6,293 nt of DNA from JBEKYH01 sp049511115 (GTDB lineage: Bacteria > Planctomycetota > Phycisphaerae > Tepidisphaerales > Tepidisphaeraceae): NCBI GenBank assembly GCA_049511115.1, contig JBEKYH010000315.1, positions 1-6,293 of the forward strand, read 5' to 3'. Shown here one piece after another: positions 5,339-6,293 of the stretch (position 1 is its first letter; the number at the start of each line of letters is the position of its first letter). The notes under the pieces were generated by a model, which worked only from the letters and a program-made list of their open reading frames with translations, searched no databases and was not told where the DNA came from. The position numbers were made by a program, and so were the translations under genes.

Positions 5339-6293
5339 GTGGCAACAGCAACTCGATCTTCCGCCCCGCAACGCGAAACCGCCGAAACGATGGCGGGCAA
5401 GCAGAAGGAAATCGCGGTCAGCGAATTCTTCGCCAAGAACCGGCACCTGCTGGGTTTTGACAATCCGCGCAAGGCGCTGCTGACGACCGTCAAGGAGGCA
5501 GTGGACAATTCGCTGGACGCCTGCGAAGAGGGGCAGATTCTGCCGGAATTGTGGATTCGCATCGAGGCGCTCAACGGGGGAAGCAAGGCCAAGGCTGAGG
5601 AAACCCAGCCCACTTTGCCGGATGCAGCGCCGCCGTCGGTGGCCAACGCGACGCGATTCAAAGTGATGGTGCGCGACAACGGCCCGGGCATTGTGCGGGC
5701 GCAAATCCCCAATGTTTTCGGGCGCCTGCTCTATGGCAGCAAGTTCCACCGCCTGCGCATGAGCCGCGGCCAGCAAGGCATCGGCATCAGCGCGGCCGGA
5801 ATGTACGGCTTGCTGACCACGGGACAATCCGTCGAGATCATCAGCCGGACGGGCAAGAAGAAGCCGGCGCACCGGTTTGAACTGCAGATGGACACGCAGA
5901 AGAACCGGCCGGAGATCATTGTCGATGTCGAGATGGACGAGTGGAAGATCAGCCCGGAAGTCGAGATGGAGCATGGCACGGAAGTCGCCATCACGCTCGA
6001 GGCTCGCTTTCAGCGCGGCCGCGCGAGCGTGGATGAGTATCTCGAGCAGACGGCCATCGCCAATCCGCATGCCCTGATTCATTACACCGCGCCGGATGGG
6101 CTGGTCCGTGATTTCCCGCGCGAAGTGACGGAGATTCCGCCTTCGCCGCGGGCGATTAAGCCGCATCCCTACGGCGTGGAACTGGGCGTTTTGATGCGCA
6201 TGCTCAAGGAAACCGAGCATAAGCATCTGGGCGCCTTCCTGCAGGAGGAATTCAGCCGCGTTACCCACAAAGTAGCGGTGGAAATCTGCGAGA
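5339..6293 (+). CDS. top6B: DNA topoisomerase VI subunit B (partial, runs off the right edge)
   Basis: The ATPase subunit of type IIB topoisomerase (topoisomerase VI), which with the Spo11-like A subunit passes one DNA duplex through another using ATP. 318 codons are present. GHKL ATPase motifs: N-box KEAVDNSLDAC (52-62), DNGPGI (113-118), and the family signature FGRLLYGSKFHRLR plus MSRGQQGIGISAA (127-153), which is close to the euryarchaeal form as I recall it. KPHPYGVELGVL (274-285) and LGAFLQEEFSRVTHKVAVEI (297-316) begin the H2TH region. The rest of H2TH and the transducer domain lie beyond the window. An insert of about 25-30 residues (about 77-105, Ala/Pro/Lys/Glu-rich) separates LWIRIE from FKVMVRDNGPGI, where archaeal proteins have a short turn. 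Start: GTG 5339 (GGAGG eight bases upstream); alternatives in frame are ATG 5324 and ATG 5390, the last closest to the conserved core. An in-frame TGA at 5291-5293 limits extension. The gene is divergent from fbp. Subunit A would be expected just downstream. Confidence 0.93.
   Translation, partial: MATATRSSAPQRETAETMAGKQKEIAVSEFFAKNRHLLGFDNPRKALLTTVKEAVDNSLDACEEGQILPELWIRIEALNGGSKAKAEETQPTLPDAAPPSVANATRFKVMVRDNGPGIVRAQIPNVFGRLLYGSKFHRLRMSRGQQGIGISAAGMYGLLTTGQSVEIISRTGKKKPAHRFELQMDTQKNRPEIIVDVEMDEWKISPEVEMEHGTEVAITLEARFQRGRASVDEYLEQTAIANPHALIHYTAPDGLVRDFPREVTEIPPSPRAIKPHPYGVELGVLMRMLKETEHKHLGAFLQEEFSRVTHKVAVEICE

Noticed and set aside
5162..6268. Open frame of 368 codons on the minus strand
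   Set aside because: It is antisense to the Top6B gene, which has unmistakable GHKL and H2TH motifs, and it also covers the promoter region.
1..6293. CRISPR array, tRNA, rRNA, riboswitch, transposase or defence island
   Set aside because: I found no spaced direct repeats, tRNA-like T-loop or cloverleaf, rRNA segments, transposase motifs or defence-gene domains in either strand; the genes present are housekeeping or envelope functions.

Overview
The window is GC-rich, gene-dense bacterial DNA. I read it as a chromosomal piece of a planctomycete-like bacterium, possibly uncultured. This is inference from the gene mix (PEGA lipoprotein, family-4 group glycosyltransferase, class III fructose-1,6-bisphosphatase, a bacterial topoisomerase VI subunit B) and from a palindromic repeat whose translated form (GWASPTIF...VGDAHPT) I recall as common in planctomycete and verrucomicrobial genomes. 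No marker gene fixes the taxon.

Layout. (1) Positions 1-347, minus strand: the N-terminal third or so of a membrane-anchored protein. It has hydrophobic segments followed by a twin-arginine TRREFL motif, the arrangement seen at the front of many YkuE-like metallophosphoesterases; the catalytic part lies outside the window. (2) Positions 348-568: a non-coding divergent region rich in repeats. It holds a small hairpin, in-phase heptamer repeats (AGGACTG type) on both sides, and between them a near-perfect 20-bp-arm palindrome. (3) Positions 569-3184, plus strand: a two-gene operon of a PEGA-domain lipoprotein and, six bases later, a 686-residue glycosyltransferase fused to a Rossmann methyltransferase-like domain. 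(4) Positions 3191-5131, minus strand: a complete class III fructose-1,6-bisphosphatase, convergent with the glycosyltransferase and only 6 bases away. (5) Positions 5132-5338: a divergent intergenic region with candidate promoters and an 11-bp-arm hairpin in the leader of the next gene. (6) From 5339 to the right edge, plus strand: DNA topoisomerase VI subunit B, truncated by the window in its H2TH region.

The genes do not form one pathway. Fbp is central carbon metabolism (gluconeogenesis), Top6B is DNA topology, and the lipoprotein/glycosyltransferase pair probably acts on the cell surface or on surface glycans. I see no defence system, CRISPR array, tRNA, rRNA, transposase or phage gene. 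The observations most worth following are the archaeal-type Top6B in a bacterium with a long insert in its ATPase domain, the glycosyltransferase fused to a methyltransferase fold that has lost usual active-site residues, and the composite palindrome/heptamer repeat whose edge runs into the start of the lipoprotein gene.
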